A stretch of 64,000 bases of DNA. Source: Paramacrobiotus metropolitanus. Its lineage: Eukaryota > Tardigrada > Eutardigrada > Parachela > Macrobiotidae. Position 1 is the stretch's first letter; each line of letters starts with the position of its first letter. A program made the translations under genes and the position numbers. Below, one piece after another: positions 40,017 through 52,129 of this stretch. A model generated the notes under the pieces. The model ran no database searches. It was not told the DNA's origin and saw only the letters and a program-made list of their open reading frames with translations. The stretch is taken from positions 124,001-188,000 of the forward strand of contig NW_026570280.1 of assembly GCF_019649055.1 (NCBI RefSeq), given 5' to 3'.

Positions 40017-42850
40017 ACTAACCGCGGTACACGTATCATGATCGAAATGACGTTATTTTATCGAAGAATAACCGGTTAAAAAAAGCGCTGTTATTGTGAG
40101 TGTGTTGATTCGTTAGGCGACGAGCGCTTCGACTAATGAGCAGCTATATCCGTCAACGCATTGTGTCAGCGGCACGCGAAGAGAGAGAACAGACAGCAGC
40201 AAGTTATTAGAGAGAGTAATGGTAGTATAAATGGCCGGATATCCCCGGAGACACCGGCGCAGACAGAGCTGCGCGGAGACAGAGAGAGAGAGACAGAGAG
40301 AAACAGCGGCTGTATAGCTGCAGATTGGATTTGCATTGGATAATCACAGCGACAAAGCACAGTCATTATACTGGGCAATATGCGTACGTGTATCCGATAC
40401 GCGGGGTAATTCACTTATCTGATTAATCTCTGTCCGCGTTGTACACAGGCCAGCCAATCAAAAATCACAGAATTTTTTGAACGGATTCCCGTGCACTTGA
40501 TTAGGGGGATTCATTAGCGCCACTTGTTAGCCACATTAGTCACACGCGGACAGTTCAAACTGCCGTCACGCGCCACAACAACATTTGCTCTAGTAGTTGG
40601 TTCCCTCCGAAGTCGTTCGCAGGTTAGCTGGCACTCGGAGAACGTAATGACGGGGCTGTTTTGTGTCGCGGTATTTATAAACAACCGACGGTTGCGTAAC
40701 CCGGCGAAATCCCGCTGCCGAGAAAAAAGAAGGGTGGGCGGACAGAAGAGATCAACCGGCGCGTCGCTACCGTCCTGATCTCTTGATCGCTGCCGGCTAA
40801 ACCCGATATTCGATCGCTCTGCGGCGATCGGATTTTGCAACGTTATACCGGGTATTTTTCGACGTTTCTCTACAACCGATCATTTGCGCTATATGTTCTG
40901 CACAACTGATCACCCACGTATTTCAATTTCCTGCGGGGACAAAATATTTTGTAAAATTCGGGATAGTGATTAACGGAAAAATATTAAATGAATAAATTAA
41001 AATTTTATATACCGTATTCGAAATTTACATTCAAAATAATTTCTTAGTACAGGAAGAAATAATTGAGTAACGAAAAAATTAAAAATAACTGCTTTACATA
41101 GTCTTCACTTTATATTTAACTTTTACACATAAAGTTGCAAGTTGCAACTGCTGTACAAAATGATTTGCGAAACGCAATTCCAATTGCGTGCGTATTCCTC
41201 AGGGTTTTTATTAGTCAAATCTTTGTTGTTTGAATTATTATTTTGTGATTGCAACAATTATGCGTAAAGTCAAACTCAAAAGGAGGATCATGTAAAAAAA
41301 TTATTTTTGGTTATGCATAAAATACGCTGGATGATCAGCTGTTCAGAACACATAGCGCCAGTGATCGGTTGTTGAGACACAGCGATATAAACACGGAAAA
41401 GTGATTGTCCATCTGGCCGCCTGATTGCCAGTGTGCGGATCGTATTCCCCAGGAAGTGTTGACATTGTCTGATTGCAGTACTTGATCCGGGCCGGAAGTG
41501 CGCTCTTCCCCGGCATCGACATCTTCCCGTGTCGCGCGACACGCGAGACTCGAGTGGCACTTGAAATGCCACACGTATTTGTCTGTAGTGTCTTCAGCGC
41601 GTAAATGGTCCCGTAACGCGCAGCCGGCTAATTAAATCACCGGCTGTTTCCCCGACGGACAGCTGCGTCGGGATTAATTACATGTGTGCTTTGTTCTATT
41701 GCCCGGGAAGACGAGTACTGGGTTACGTAATGGACACTTCGACCGGGGCATTGTGACGTAAGCGAACTCCGATGGAACACTGTGACGAGCTTGTGTTTTT
41801 ATTGAAACTAACGTTACACAGGAATCAAATGGGGAATTGATTGCTTTTTTTGTACGGAGGGAAGAAAGATTGGAGGGATGGGAAAAGAAGCCGGTTGCAT
41901 AACCCGGGATTTGGATTAAACGGGACAACGTGACGGGGCGCAGCAGCGGTCACGGTCGATGTGACGTCAGCGGATGGAAGAAAATGCCGGCAGGAAAAAA
42001 CAGGAATACGAGATCACATGAAAGCGTTTTTGATCAGGAAGAGAAAAGCGCATTCGACTTGGCTACAGACTTTTTATTGAATAAATTAATGTTGACGCTA
42101 ACAGCTGAATGCAGCAGTGTCTGTGTCGGCATAGGCAAACAACGCGGGCAGCACAAAATACATGTATTCAATTACTTGAACAGCTAAAGCTGCTTTATGT
42201 GATTTTTTGCATAGCTCATGCCGACAGCTGCTTTCGTGCATTGTTAGTCAGCTTTACATTTTTTTATTTCCTTTTATTTATCATTTTAATCTCCTTTGTA
42301 ACTTTTTTTAAACATCGATCCAATTTTGTTACATTAACACTTTTAACGTTGTTCAAGAAGCTAAACGTCTTTTATTATTGATGACCTTTAGGAAATTTTC
42401 TAAAAATTATACTTTTTTAACGTTTTTCAAACCGCCGAACGTTCTTTACTGCTGGTGACAATAAGGATTTTTTTGTGTTTTTTTATTATTGGATACGAAT
42501 TTATATTTTCACAAGTTTTTTGACGGTGTTCAATCGACGAACGCTTTAAGTCGTTTAATTTTTAGTAAATTTTGAAGATTTTTAACAGTGCTGTATTTGT
42601 ACTCGTATCATGTATCCTTTACTGTTTTCTAAAGCTTTTTTAAACGTTGACAGTTGACACTTGTATCAATAAATAATAAAATATCAAAAAAATATCTTTA
42701 GCTTTTTTAAACGTTGACAGTTGACACTTGTATCTATAAATAATAAAATACCAATTTTATTTCCAGCATGTCTTTCAGCCGCATTTGCTTTCTAGACAAG
42801 GTCACTTATGCTTGCAGTATCACAGGCAGTATCAAATAACCACCGGTCAT
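40017..42850. other. Non-coding, upstream of the GPCR
   Basis: About 2.8 kb. A purine-rich GAGAGACAGAGAGA stretch lies at 40277-40301; otherwise no supported gene. The direct repeat TTTAGCTTTTTTAAACGTTGACAG occurs near 42630 and 42696 (units about 50 bp). Confidence 0.4.
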
Positions 42851-42855
42851 TTTCT

Positions 42856-43851
42856 TTAACCACGTGTCAACCGTCCGTCTTGCACAATCGAGGAAAACAA
42901 TTGAAACAAACTCGTATTGCGCGTAACTAAGGATTTCTGCGTAACGGAGCAATCCGTAAAGAACGAATGGTACGCCGGTTTATCGCGCCAATCAACCCTG
43001 TCATCATGCTCCCACATATCCTTCTTCTTATACCAACTGGGATTCATGGCGATCTTCTGGTCCATGTACACCGACGTGCGATGCTCCGAAGTATTCTTAT
43101 ACAACTGCATCGGCACTAATCCCGAATTATACACCCACGTTCTCCGATAATCATCCACATAATGCTGTAAAATATCCTTCACATACGCCGCGCCTTTCCG
43201 GCACGCCAGGAACCCAATATTTGTGTTGCTGGCGTCCTCCTGAGTAGCGATACAGTCGTACTTCTTCTCCAATAAAATCACCAACCTGGAGATTTTCGGT
43301 AAAACGTATACATCAAAATCTAGCGTGATCCCGCCGTGTTTTAGCAAAATAAACAGTTTCGCCAGATCCGCTTCGTGGCGGATGGTCTTCGCTGTCCCGC
43401 TTAACCGGTGCCGGCCAATCACGAAGCGCCGTCGCGTACGAACCAATCGCACCGTCGTCCAATTGGAAATCAGCGAATTACACGTGTCAAACGGCCAGAA
43501 ATCCGGGTAGTTGGTGTGGATGTAGATGCGCGATGGTTTGATATAAATCAGCACGGATAATAAGCTGACACACTGCACCCAACACAGTGTGTCGTTGGCG
43601 CCCGGGGCGGTTGGGTACAAGCGCACAAAATGCACCGGGAAATTGGTTGAAGTTGCGTCGATGACCGTGTCGTCGGTGATGTCGGCGATGCCGGGCGATG
43701 ACGAATGATACGCTACGCTGGGGATCAAAGCCACCAGGTAGCGCTGCGTACTGGGCGGGGACACGACGATCCAGGCGGTCAAGAGGAGGATGGATAACGC
43801 TGGGATTAGACAGTACGCTGGTCGCAGATTGACGCTGCGCAATGAAGACAT
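42856..43851 (-). CDS. GT32-type Golgi glycosyltransferase (A4GALT/OCH1-like), intronless
   Basis: Type II membrane protein: start MSSLRSVNLRPAYCL at 43851, then a membrane anchor (IPALSILLLTAWIVV). The catalytic domain has the DxD motif in KHGGITLDFDVYVL, which binds the metal and sugar nucleotide. GFLACRKGAAYVKDIL and a C-terminal region typical of the alpha-1,4-galactosyltransferase/GT32 family follow. It would add a hexose to a glycolipid or glycoprotein in the Golgi. The frame is intact and lacks introns, whereas its relative at 63430 has an intron exactly at the Pro|Val-His position that here reads NFPVHFVRLY. That suggests a retrocopy, or independent intron loss. Alternative start 45 bp upstream (43896). 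Confidence 0.82.
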   Translation of the reverse strand: MSSLRSVNLRPAYCLIPALSILLLTAWIVVSPPSTQRYLVALIPSVAYHSSSPGIADITDDTVIDATSTNFPVHFVRLYPTAPGANDTLCWVQCVSLLSVLIYIKPSRIYIHTNYPDFWPFDTCNSLISNWTTVRLVRTRRRFVIGRHRLSGTAKTIRHEADLAKLFILLKHGGITLDFDVYVLPKISRLVILLEKKYDCIATQEDASNTNIGFLACRKGAAYVKDILQHYVDDYRRTWVYNSGLVPMQLYKNTSEHRTSVYMDQKIAMNPSWYKKKDMWEHDDRVDWRDKPAYHSFFTDCSVTQKSLVTRNTSLFQLFSSIVQDGRLTRG

Positions 43852-45220
43852 TTTAATAAAGTTCCCAATTTCTTGGAAAAATGACGTGCTTCTCACCGGT
43901 TAATTGTAGTTGTTTCCCATCGCTTGTTTCAGTGAAAATACCGGTGGTTTCAAGTGCATCGTCCACTCGACCGGCATGTTGGATGTGCATAATACGACGG
44001 TAGTTAATGCGGCATCTGCATGTTTTTGTGGCGCTGTACGTTTTGTGGTTGACTGTCGGCATTTGCCAATGATATATAGCGCGTGCACGGTAACAAGGAA
44101 GACTAGAACGTGTCTTAGATTTTGTATTGTGAGTCAGTGTTGTCCTTCCCTAAATTGTTCGATTGATGACAATCGAGATGACTATCCTAGCTCTCGGGAC
44201 TGACCTACCGGGTACATCTGCTGTCCGATCTTCAGTCGTTTAATAAGGCTGCAGATTGTGGTTACGAGCTTATATCATTTGCCAACGATATAACATGTGC
44301 ACGGTCAAAATGAAGACTGGTACGTAAGCACATGAGCGGTTTTCTTCAGAGTAACCACTAACCAGTAATCCTGTGGAAAGCACTTTCCCGTTTAGCATAA
44401 TTAACGCTTCAGGAAAACGTATTTAAAAAGATTTGAATGAAGGAAATCCGTTGACTTCCGCCGCTTGAAAGCCGTGTAATGGGAATTCTGTCTCTGAATT
44501 TTTGAAGAATTATTATGAATACCTACTGCTGTAGGTACTGTACATGCATCGTTATTTTCAACAAATTCCGCCGGTCCGGGGATGTTGCCCGATATCGTGG
44601 TACACGGTCCGGGTCGGTCCCTACCTTGACCTGATTGAATCGTAGCGCGTTCGGTCAACTTAACCGTCAACCGTGGGTAGTAGCACTAAGAAACAGCTGC
44701 GAAGCACAAGGGAGATGTCAAGCTGACTTGACGGCCAACTACTGTAGCCGCGCGTTGAGATTGCACCACAAAGTCTAGTATACGGAATTCGCCGCACACG
44801 CTGCACATTCTACGCAAGGTATGCGCTGTCCGGCCGGGTTCAGGCAGCGGCCGGATCTGGTAGTCTTGCGATCTCGTCGCGTGGCTACTGTAAAGTGCGG
44901 CAGGGATCACATTACTCGGTGAATGGCGCGACACATAAATGGTTACACCCGCTAGTAAGCTCTTCATGGAGTAACATTTCTACGTTATTAGCTCTTGTGC
45001 GGCATCATGTTAATGGCAAGTGATTATTTTATTTTTATTTGCTTACCCAAGCGACTATCTTCATTGTACAGCCCATTACTATGATATCGCCCGTGTGCTA
45101 CCTATACGTTTACGCCAGTAAATACTGGGGTCGATAACTTCTATACGGTAATCAACGTCATTTATACAGATACTCAGCGATTAGCCAGACTTGAGGGGAA
45201 AAGCTGACCTGCATTTCTAT
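43852..45220. other. Non-coding; 43852-44080 duplicated at 61830-62060
   Basis: The 5' flank of the GT32 gene is repeated at 61830-62060 (shared GTGCATAATAC and ATGCGGCATCTGCAT blocks). Otherwise no gene seen. Confidence 0.45.
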
Positions 45221-45929
45221 GCTTTGCGAGGCATCGCGACATTTCGCCGCGGACAACTAGTCGCAGGACTTACGGTCGGAGGCATTTCGCCGCAAGGCCA
45301 TTTCGACTCGCGACATTTCGTCGCAGGATATTTCGTCGGTAGGACTTTACGCCACGATACTTTCCGTCACACGGCCGTTTCGACGCAAGGAAATTTCGCC
45401 GCAAGGATATCTCGACGAAGCGACATTTCGACTATCCGATAAATAATTTACTACCGAGTAAGCTAACTCCCAGAATCAGTATAGAGCAAAATAAAAACAA
45501 AACCAAGCGAACAACCTTAGAAACCTAAGAAAACCTAAGAATAACCTAAAAACCTAAGAAACCTAGGGAACCTAAGAGACCTAAAAAACCATAAGAAGAC
45601 CTATGAAAGTCTAAGAAAGACTAAAAAAGCCTATGAAAAACTTAGAACAATCTTTAGAAAACAGAAAAACTAGTGAGAATTAAGCGCGGTGAAATACTTT
45701 GCGGTGATTAGTCGCATCGTTCGAAATGTCCCAAGAGGAATTGTCCGCGACCAGACGTCTTGCGTCGAAATGTCGCAAAGGTAAAATGTCTCAAAGCATA
45801 ATTTTTCAAACTGAAGTGTCCCAGCGTCCGAATGTCCGGCGGCGAAATGTCTTCGCGGCGAAAAGTCGTGCGTCGAGTTTGAGTGCGGCGAAATGTCACA
45901 CTCCCAATTGTCCGGGTGCGGCTTTGCGA
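45221..45929. mobile_element. Non-autonomous Mutator-like DNA transposon, copy 2 (with 9-bp target duplication)
   Basis: The element at 45230-45920 is flanked by a perfect 9-bp direct repeat GCTTTGCGA (45221-45229 and 45921-45929). Left end GGCATCGCGACATTTCGCCG, right end TGTCCGGGTGCG, the same as copy 1 at 26408-27069. Arms of GACATTTCG(C/T)CGC units and an AT-rich CCTAAGAA core. No coding capacity. Confidence 0.82.
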
Positions 45930-46354
45930 AGTGGCTGTGCTGTAATCAGACGCGGCGATGAAAAGCAGTGCACACCTACAGAGTAGTTCACCTTTGCGTC
46001 TTCAGAAGGCAGATGTCATACATTCAACATAAAGCATGACAGATGCCTGATGAAAATGCGAAAAATGACCAGCGTTCATATTACTGAGCTTTAATCATAT
46101 GAGTCATGATTCTTTCCAGCTTTCGCGATGTGCGCCCCGCCGCTTTGCAGTGATCCTGTTAGGCAACAGCACCTGCAGACAGATTAACCCTAACAGGTCC
46201 TGCTGGAGCCGGGGATAATCCATCCGCAGATACCCGGTACTATGATATTACATCCGCAGATCATTATCAGTACGCGGTGGTAACCCACCTAAAATTATGT
46301 GAAGATCAGCCAATAGCCATATTTAGTAGTGGGAAATGCTATGAACGGTATCAT
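45930..46354. other. Non-coding
   Basis: No supported feature. Confidence 0.3.
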
Positions 46355-47313
46355 GGGCGATTCGCTAACCGGGATCCATTACTAGATCGTATCCCGGATC
46401 CATTCCATCCCGGATCCATTACTTGTGCAACTTTGGAACCGTGTCCATTGGTACTCACCGGGCGATTCGCTAACCCGTAGGGGCGATTCGCGAACCTTTT
46501 AATTTTACCACAAATTAGTTGTGGTATATGCAAAAAATAAAAAGTACACTTTTTTGGTGCGCCAGAGCCGCTGACTGAAAAATGGATGAGCTCGTCATTA
46601 CTACATAACAAACGTAATCAGTCGGCAGCAATTTATCGAGGGTACTATCATACGCGCCTAGCGAAGCTGAAATTCCCTGACGAGCGGGGCATATTTCCTT
46701 AATTGGCCTACAAAATAGCTTTTGAGTTTTGACGAACATAATCACGAAGGCAACGAGGAGGAATGTCGGAAGCACGTACTGTGACAAGAAAGGAACCAGA
46801 TGCTCCTTGGATCACCGCGGTCATCTGTCGGCAAAGCTGATCAATCCTCGTAGACAAATGTATCTGGACATCACAACTAATATCCTCCTAGCTACTTTCC
46901 AACTAAAAGACGGCAACATCACGGACATGGAGTTTGTTTCCCAATTAATGGACCCACACGTAGCTAACTTTGAATAGTTTAGGATCGGTTGGAGTCATAA
47001 CTTTGGCTGCACTAATTATGTCATAAAGAACCCTAGTCATAAGTAAAATGTTGATGATTGTTGATAAATGTATGTTCATCGCGTAGCGACATCAAAATAT
47101 GTTTTGGTTGATTACATTAATAAGTGAAACAAACATATAAAATAATGTTGTACGGGAAAGGTTCGCGAATCGTCCGTGTTCCACCGGTTTGCGAATCGTC
47201 CGTGTTCCACCGGTTTGCGAATCGACCGGTTACTTGCGTAAAGTGAACAGCGAAAAATACAATCCGCCGTTATCATTTTAAAGCCATTGCGCACTATTAT
47301 TCACGAATCGCCC
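46355..47313. mobile_element. TIR element with GGGCGATTCG ends
   Basis: The left end GGGCGATTCGCTAACC is repeated twice more inside (46461 and 46484). The right end has CGAATCGCCC at 47304-47313 and inner copies GGTTTGCGAATCG near 47186-47224. About 960 bp in all. Target duplication not clear. Interior frames are short and featureless. Confidence 0.6.
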
Positions 47314-47939
47314 TCTGAACCCTATGAACATCAGGCTATATGACATGATTGCCCCTAAAGCCCGTCACATAGCCCATAAATTCTCTGTATGTCTCCATAC
47401 ACTTCTTGGATGCACCGGTGCGGAAGACCGTCCCCGTTGATTCCGATGTGCCATGGTCCGCTTTTCACACGGTCAAGTGTCCCAGATGCGCGGGTACAGA
47501 AAAATTGTATTCCGGCCCCAGTGGCTTCGTATGCTAGAAGCACCATTGCAGGCATACTTATTTGGCAGCAATTAAGTATGTCTACCTGTGCTAAAATTAC
47601 AAATTAACTATTCCAATGTACGATTGCAATTGTATTTAAGTAACTCCACCAGGGGTTTGAGAATGCTGAATGCAATCCTAATCAGGTATAATTCTCTCTT
47701 ATCGCACGCAGACAGCAGTTCCATTGCTTATCACGCTTATTGGCTAACGGCGGGACAGCTATTCTGAACGTTTATCATTACCGGTACTTCGAGTATGCTC
47801 GTCAGGTGAATTCCGTACTGAGGGTGATCAACTGATATCGTTATGAACGATTGTATAAGTTATGGATGCAAACCCCCCTTAACCTATAATATTATCTCAT
47901 CATAGTCTTCCAAATGGTTTAACGATAAAATTGGTTTGA

Positions 47940-48284
47940 GTGAGTTGTCATGCCTACCTTTCTACAGAAATACTGAACAAGCTTCCTGTAAATTTTATAC
48001 GGTATGCGTGGTATACCTCGTATAACTGCAGGCCAGTGAAAGATACAGTGTTATTGCGCTGCACAAAAGGGATTAACGAGCAAGATACCGTACTTACGTC
48101 GGAAAACCGTACTTACGCCGCAAACATTCGATACGAGAGTGAGAACTACGTGCAAAGTGAACATCGCAACGGCAGTCTCATAAGAAATACTGCTCGGCCA
48201 ATGCAGTACTTCATTATCGTACTAGTAATTTACTGTTGTATGTGTTCATTGTGCTTTACATTTTTATCTCGGGACAACTTCTAA
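47940..48284 (+). CDS. Doubtful exon with C-terminal membrane segment
   Basis: An open stretch of 114 codons without an ATG at its start, with several Cys, an N-glycosylation site (SENRTY) and a C-terminal hydrophobic segment, MQYFIIVLVIYCCMCSL. It could be the last exon of a cell-surface protein. No homology recognised and no clear acceptor, so low confidence. Confidence 0.25.
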   Translation: MSCHAYLSTEILNKLPVNFIRYAWYTSYNCRPVKDTVLLRCTKGINEQDTVLTSENRTYAANIRYESENYVQSEHRNGSLIRNTARPMQYFIIVLVIYCCMCSLCFTFLSRDNF

Positions 48285-48796
48285 ACCGTTTCGCAACAAC
48301 TACAGTAATCTATTCTTACATATTGTCTTCCAGCTCAAACCGATAAGCGTTTGCACAACGTTATCGCTTGCGGAATTATTCTTATGCTATGGGGCATTTT
48401 AGTCGAGTAAACAGCACCAACTATACAAATGTGCACTATACTTTGACTGCAGTCTGCATTTGAACAAATTTTAGTTTGCATCGTCCGTTTTAATCCACTT
48501 AACGGCGGTCAAAATCTATTAGTTTCTTTATAGTTTATACTACTGAAGCGTTGCTGCAGCGCACGGCGGGTTGAGTTGGCATAATATAGCATAATATAAG
48601 AATTCGCTTGAACTTACCCTTTAACCCTTAAAATCATGAGCTGCACTCATCAACCGCAACGAGACGATTCGGTAGAATTTTTTTATTTGCTAACATTTTG
48701 TAGATTAAGTTCTGCGTGCTACAAATCCACGTAACATGGTTACGGCCTTGTGTTTGCACTGTTTAAAAAGTTGTAATATGGCCATCGCCCTACTCA

Positions 48797-48908
48797 AGGG
48801 GCTTCACTGTATTGTATAGGATACATGTATAAAGTGAATTGTATACAGTGAATTGTAGTGTATACAGTGAAGATACATGGTATCTGTATGTAATACAATA
48901 CAACCCCT
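48797..48908. repeat. Small TIR element with ATTGTAT arms
   Basis: AGGGGCTTCACTGTATTGTAT on the left faces ATACAATACAACCCCT on the right. The inside has repeated GTATACAGTGAA units. About 110 bp, MITE-like. Confidence 0.5.
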
Positions 48909-49266
48909 AGAGAACCGCGTTGATATGGCTTACGCGAGTTAGAGAAAAGAGATTTATAAAGATAAATACACATTAGGGTAATCTGTCAAGTGCCTGGTGG
49001 TAGTACATCTAGTTTTCACGATGTGCATCCTTGGACTACAGCTGTATCCTGAATTCATACGTGACGGTACCGGTTCTTGCAGTCTGTGTTATGCTTTGCG
49101 TATGCAGCATATCAGCAAGTCGACTTTTCTTCGTCAGAATATGAGTGTCGGCCCCTGGGAGTTGGGACAGTGTGATATCAGCATGGAATCACCCTTCTAG
49201 TTCAGCTAATAACGACAGGCGCCAGCAAATATCTCAGCTACCACGATTCTCCTATCCCCAATCGCT

Positions 49267-49665
49267 GTGGGTGACGCGAGCACGGTGGTAACCGTTAGCG
49301 GAAGCGCCATCTTGGCGGTGACCATCTGTTGCTCGCTGTACGTCAACGGCCGCTGGGAACGTTTGGCCAGGCAGTATCGCATTCTTCACTGTCAACGGCT
49401 GACCGAGGTGTTTTGTTACACCGGATACGACTTACCATCGTGCATCGGGACGGTACTGCGCTATCTTCTGTTCCTGATTCGATTAGATTGCACTGCAACG
49501 TTGTGTCTGCTGGTGTGCGCATTAACGGTCGTGCTCGAAACGGTAACAGTCGTGGTGGCCGTCGCAAGCACTGCGGGCGCGGGCACGGTGTTTCCATGCT
49601 GTTTTGTTTGTTTATTTGTTTACTCAGTTAAACGTCTACAACCATCAAGGATTGCTCCTGCATAA
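49267..49665 (+). CDS. Doubtful multi-pass membrane protein frame
   Basis: 132 codons rich in Val, Leu and Cys with three possible membrane segments (SAILAVTICCSLYV, LRYLLFLIRL, LCLLVCALTVVLETVTVVV). It has no ATG start. The GC-richer composition than its flanks gives weak support. An upstream frame at 48997-49200 could be another exon. Not recognised. Confidence 0.22.
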   Translation: MGDASTVVTVSGSAILAVTICCSLYVNGRWERLARQYRILHCQRLTEVFCYTGYDLPSCIGTVLRYLLFLIRLDCTATLCLLVCALTVVLETVTVVVAVASTAGAGTVFPCCFVCLFVYSVKRLQPSRIAPA

Positions 49666-49802
49666 GGTGGTAGACTACCGATAAAAAGAAAGAAACCACT
49701 CAACAAAAACCTCAATGAAGCAAGACCCTTCTTCGTTACTATCAGTCCCGATTATTTAACTTAGAACTTAGAAGCAAAAAAACATGCTCTCATTTTCATG
49801 AT

Positions 49803-49846
49803 TTAAAATTAAATCACTTCTATCATAGAAGTGATTTAATTTAACA
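49803..49846. repeat. Perfect 18-bp-arm hairpin
   Basis: AAATTAAATCACTTCTAT and ATAGAAGTGATTTAATTT surround a short centre. It could be a tiny MITE remnant. A 22-bp direct repeat, GCCTGTCGCATAGCGCGCA, follows at about 49917 and 49955. Confidence 0.5.
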
Positions 49847-50495
49847 TAGAAATTCTATGTGTCAGGAAATTTGTCGCAAACTTTATTTACTATAACACAC
49901 CGTTACACTTGCAGTTGCCTGTCGCATAGCGCGCAACTGCCTGTAAGGAAATTGCCTGTCGCATAGCGCGCATAGGTCATATCATACCGGCTTATGGAAA
50001 CCTTGTATCTGGACAACAAGCGAATGAAAGCACGGTAGCATGAGCGTAATGTGCAAGATAACACCTCTCAAGCAGCGGGAAAACGGACAGACTGGAGTAG
50101 TAATATTTGAATCATTCGAAATTGTACTACTAATTGTGATGACGATGGTGACAAATTCCATGGGCATACCGGTTCGATGACTATCAGATTATCGTTAGTC
50201 TTTCAATTCCATGAACTAGTGTTCTGAAGACAAGTGTGCGCATTAATAAGTTGCCGGTGCGTCTGATGCACAAAGCGCCAGCTGCGTTTGTCTTACCGGT
50301 TAGCGCAAGGCATGACTAACATCTGCAGGCGGAAATTTCAATCTTCAAGTAAAATCAGTCATGAGCGGATCCGGTTCACAGTTTGACACAGAAGGAGAAC
50401 TCGAGAATAAGAACATTCAGTCTTTGCGCAGCACCTGACACATGCAGTGAATTGCTGCTTACCCGGCAATAGCGTCTGTTTTCTTCCTTTGAACC

Positions 50496-51660
50496 ATGTG
50501 GCAAAGTGAAGGCGATGACGACTACCTGGACAAGTTAATCGAAGCTCTCAATATCTCTAATTGTCGGCCTGCTTTTGAGTACGCATTGGAAAAACACCTG
50601 GGCCAAGGAGGCCTGTCTCGTGGTGTTTTTCTCGCCGAGTGGCCGCCTGGCTCGGATAATGATGAAGTGCATCACCAACATGAGCGTTCTCGCGCCGGGA
50701 GGAGCTGCTTTAACACGGTAGATAATCACCGGACGGCCGAAGAGTACGCTGTGAAATGCATCGGATTCCGGGCTTATGATGCAGATATGCCAGCCAGCGT
50801 TAAAGAATTCAAATTTATTCGGCACCTTTACCCATGAAAACGTCATGAAGTATTTCTATCTAGACATAGCGCGTTTCCACGGATCCCTTGAAATTCGTAT
50901 TTTCATGGAATATTGTGGAGGTATGGGGAAACTGTTAGTTTATTGAATCACCACTGTAAAATATGAAAATCTGAGGTTTGGGTTTCAGGCAACACGCTGC
51001 ATGAGAGAAACATCGAATTAAGCCTACAGAGGAAGCGTTACAAAAAAGGAGATCTCGTACGCCATTTGACGGGAATCGTTAGGGGAATAGATTATCTTCA
51101 TCAGAACAAAATTGTTCACCGTGACATCAAGGGCCAGAATATCCCTCTTTACGGTCAAGGACATTCCTAAAATTGCCGACTTTGGTTGGACGGTACAACT
51201 GGTTAGCCTCGCCAATAGCACCGCTACGGGCTCGGCCATCGCAGCTGACGGAACCTCCAATTATATGGCTCCTGAACTCTTCAGTCGCTGTTTCGGCAAA
51301 TTCGGCCACACCGTTGACATTTGGGCGTTAGGTTGCTTAGTGCTTGAGATGCTGCATGGCCATCCTCCACGCTTCTATCGAAAAGGCACCACCGGTAAAG
51401 ATGTGCGGCTCATGAAACGCTGTGAAATAGAAGGAGCGCTGGCGCAGGGTGAGAAACCGTGCTATGAAGATAACCTGGGACGTGATGGCTGCGGTGATGA
51501 CGCCGAATTTTTAACACAAGCAAAAGATCTGCTTGATTGTTGTTTGCAAGAAAAAGCCAGCATGCGACCAAATGCCGCCTCTTTACTCAAACATCGCATA
51601 TTCGAAGTGAGCACAGACTTTCGTTGCAATCTCTTTACACTAGGAATAACGAAGTTATAA
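50496..51660 (+). pseudogene. Ser/Thr protein kinase (MAP3K/STE-like), two frame breaks
   Basis: Full kinase domain layout: Gly loop LGQGGLSRGVFLAEW, VAIK-type Lys in EEYAVKCIGF, helix C Glu in SVKEFKFIRHL, then YFYLDIARFHGSLEIRIF and hinge MEYCGG. A 68-bp GT-AG intron follows (50921-50988), then DYLHQNKIVHRDIKGQN, ADFGWTVQL and GTSNYMAPELF, with DIWALGCLVLEML and a C-terminal lobe to 51660. Every catalytic residue is still readable. The frame breaks at about 50831-50835 and 51142-51146, each as if one C had been added to a short C-run. These could be assembly errors; otherwise a young pseudogene. Confidence 0.75.
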
Positions 51661-51910
51661 CAATTACAAAGTAATCGCTAGTTACTTCCGCGTTTGGCTT
51701 GACGTGTCAGGAAACGTTCTTAAATTTGAAAATTCTGTTTGCTCTGAAGAGTTCTGGATAGCGTTCGATGTGAATATAATGACGATTACTGACAATTCAA
51801 ATATTGTACATGAATTAATGTTTAACACAGTGTCACAGCTACGCCAAATGCAATGCAGATCATAATGCAATTACATAACATGTAGCACAGTGTTCCAATA
51901 AAGTAATTTT

Positions 51911-52097
51911 TTGGCTATGGCTATGTTGCCGCAGCACAACAATAGGGGTCTGAATAGCCCTCAGGCTATTTTGCCGCACACTGCGCCGGAATAGCCAGTT
52001 GGCTACGTTGCCGCACTATGGTGGGCGTAATAGCTTGTTGGCTATTTTACCGCACACTGCGTTAAAACAGCTCGTTAGCTATTTTGCCGCACTATGG
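51911..52097. repeat. Left inverted repeat of an ~8-kb block, made of GGCTATTTTGCCGCA units
   Basis: About 190 bp containing four or five nearly palindromic units (GGCTATTTTGCC with TAGCC/GGCTA stems). Its reverse complement is found at 59831-59985 with only a few differences. See the finding on the block. Confidence 0.75.
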
Positions 52098-52129
52098 ACG
52101 GGAAAAGGATAATTACGTATAAGGTCGAT

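Noticed and set aside
40166-40840. Minus frames upstream of the GPCR as extra genes
   Set aside because: Low-complexity Ser/Leu/Arg runs from a purine-rich repeat, no domain; more likely promoter or 5' UTR.
46729-46977. 82-codon plus frame inside the GGGCGATTCG element as a transposase
   Set aside because: Too short, no DDE or zinc-finger motif.
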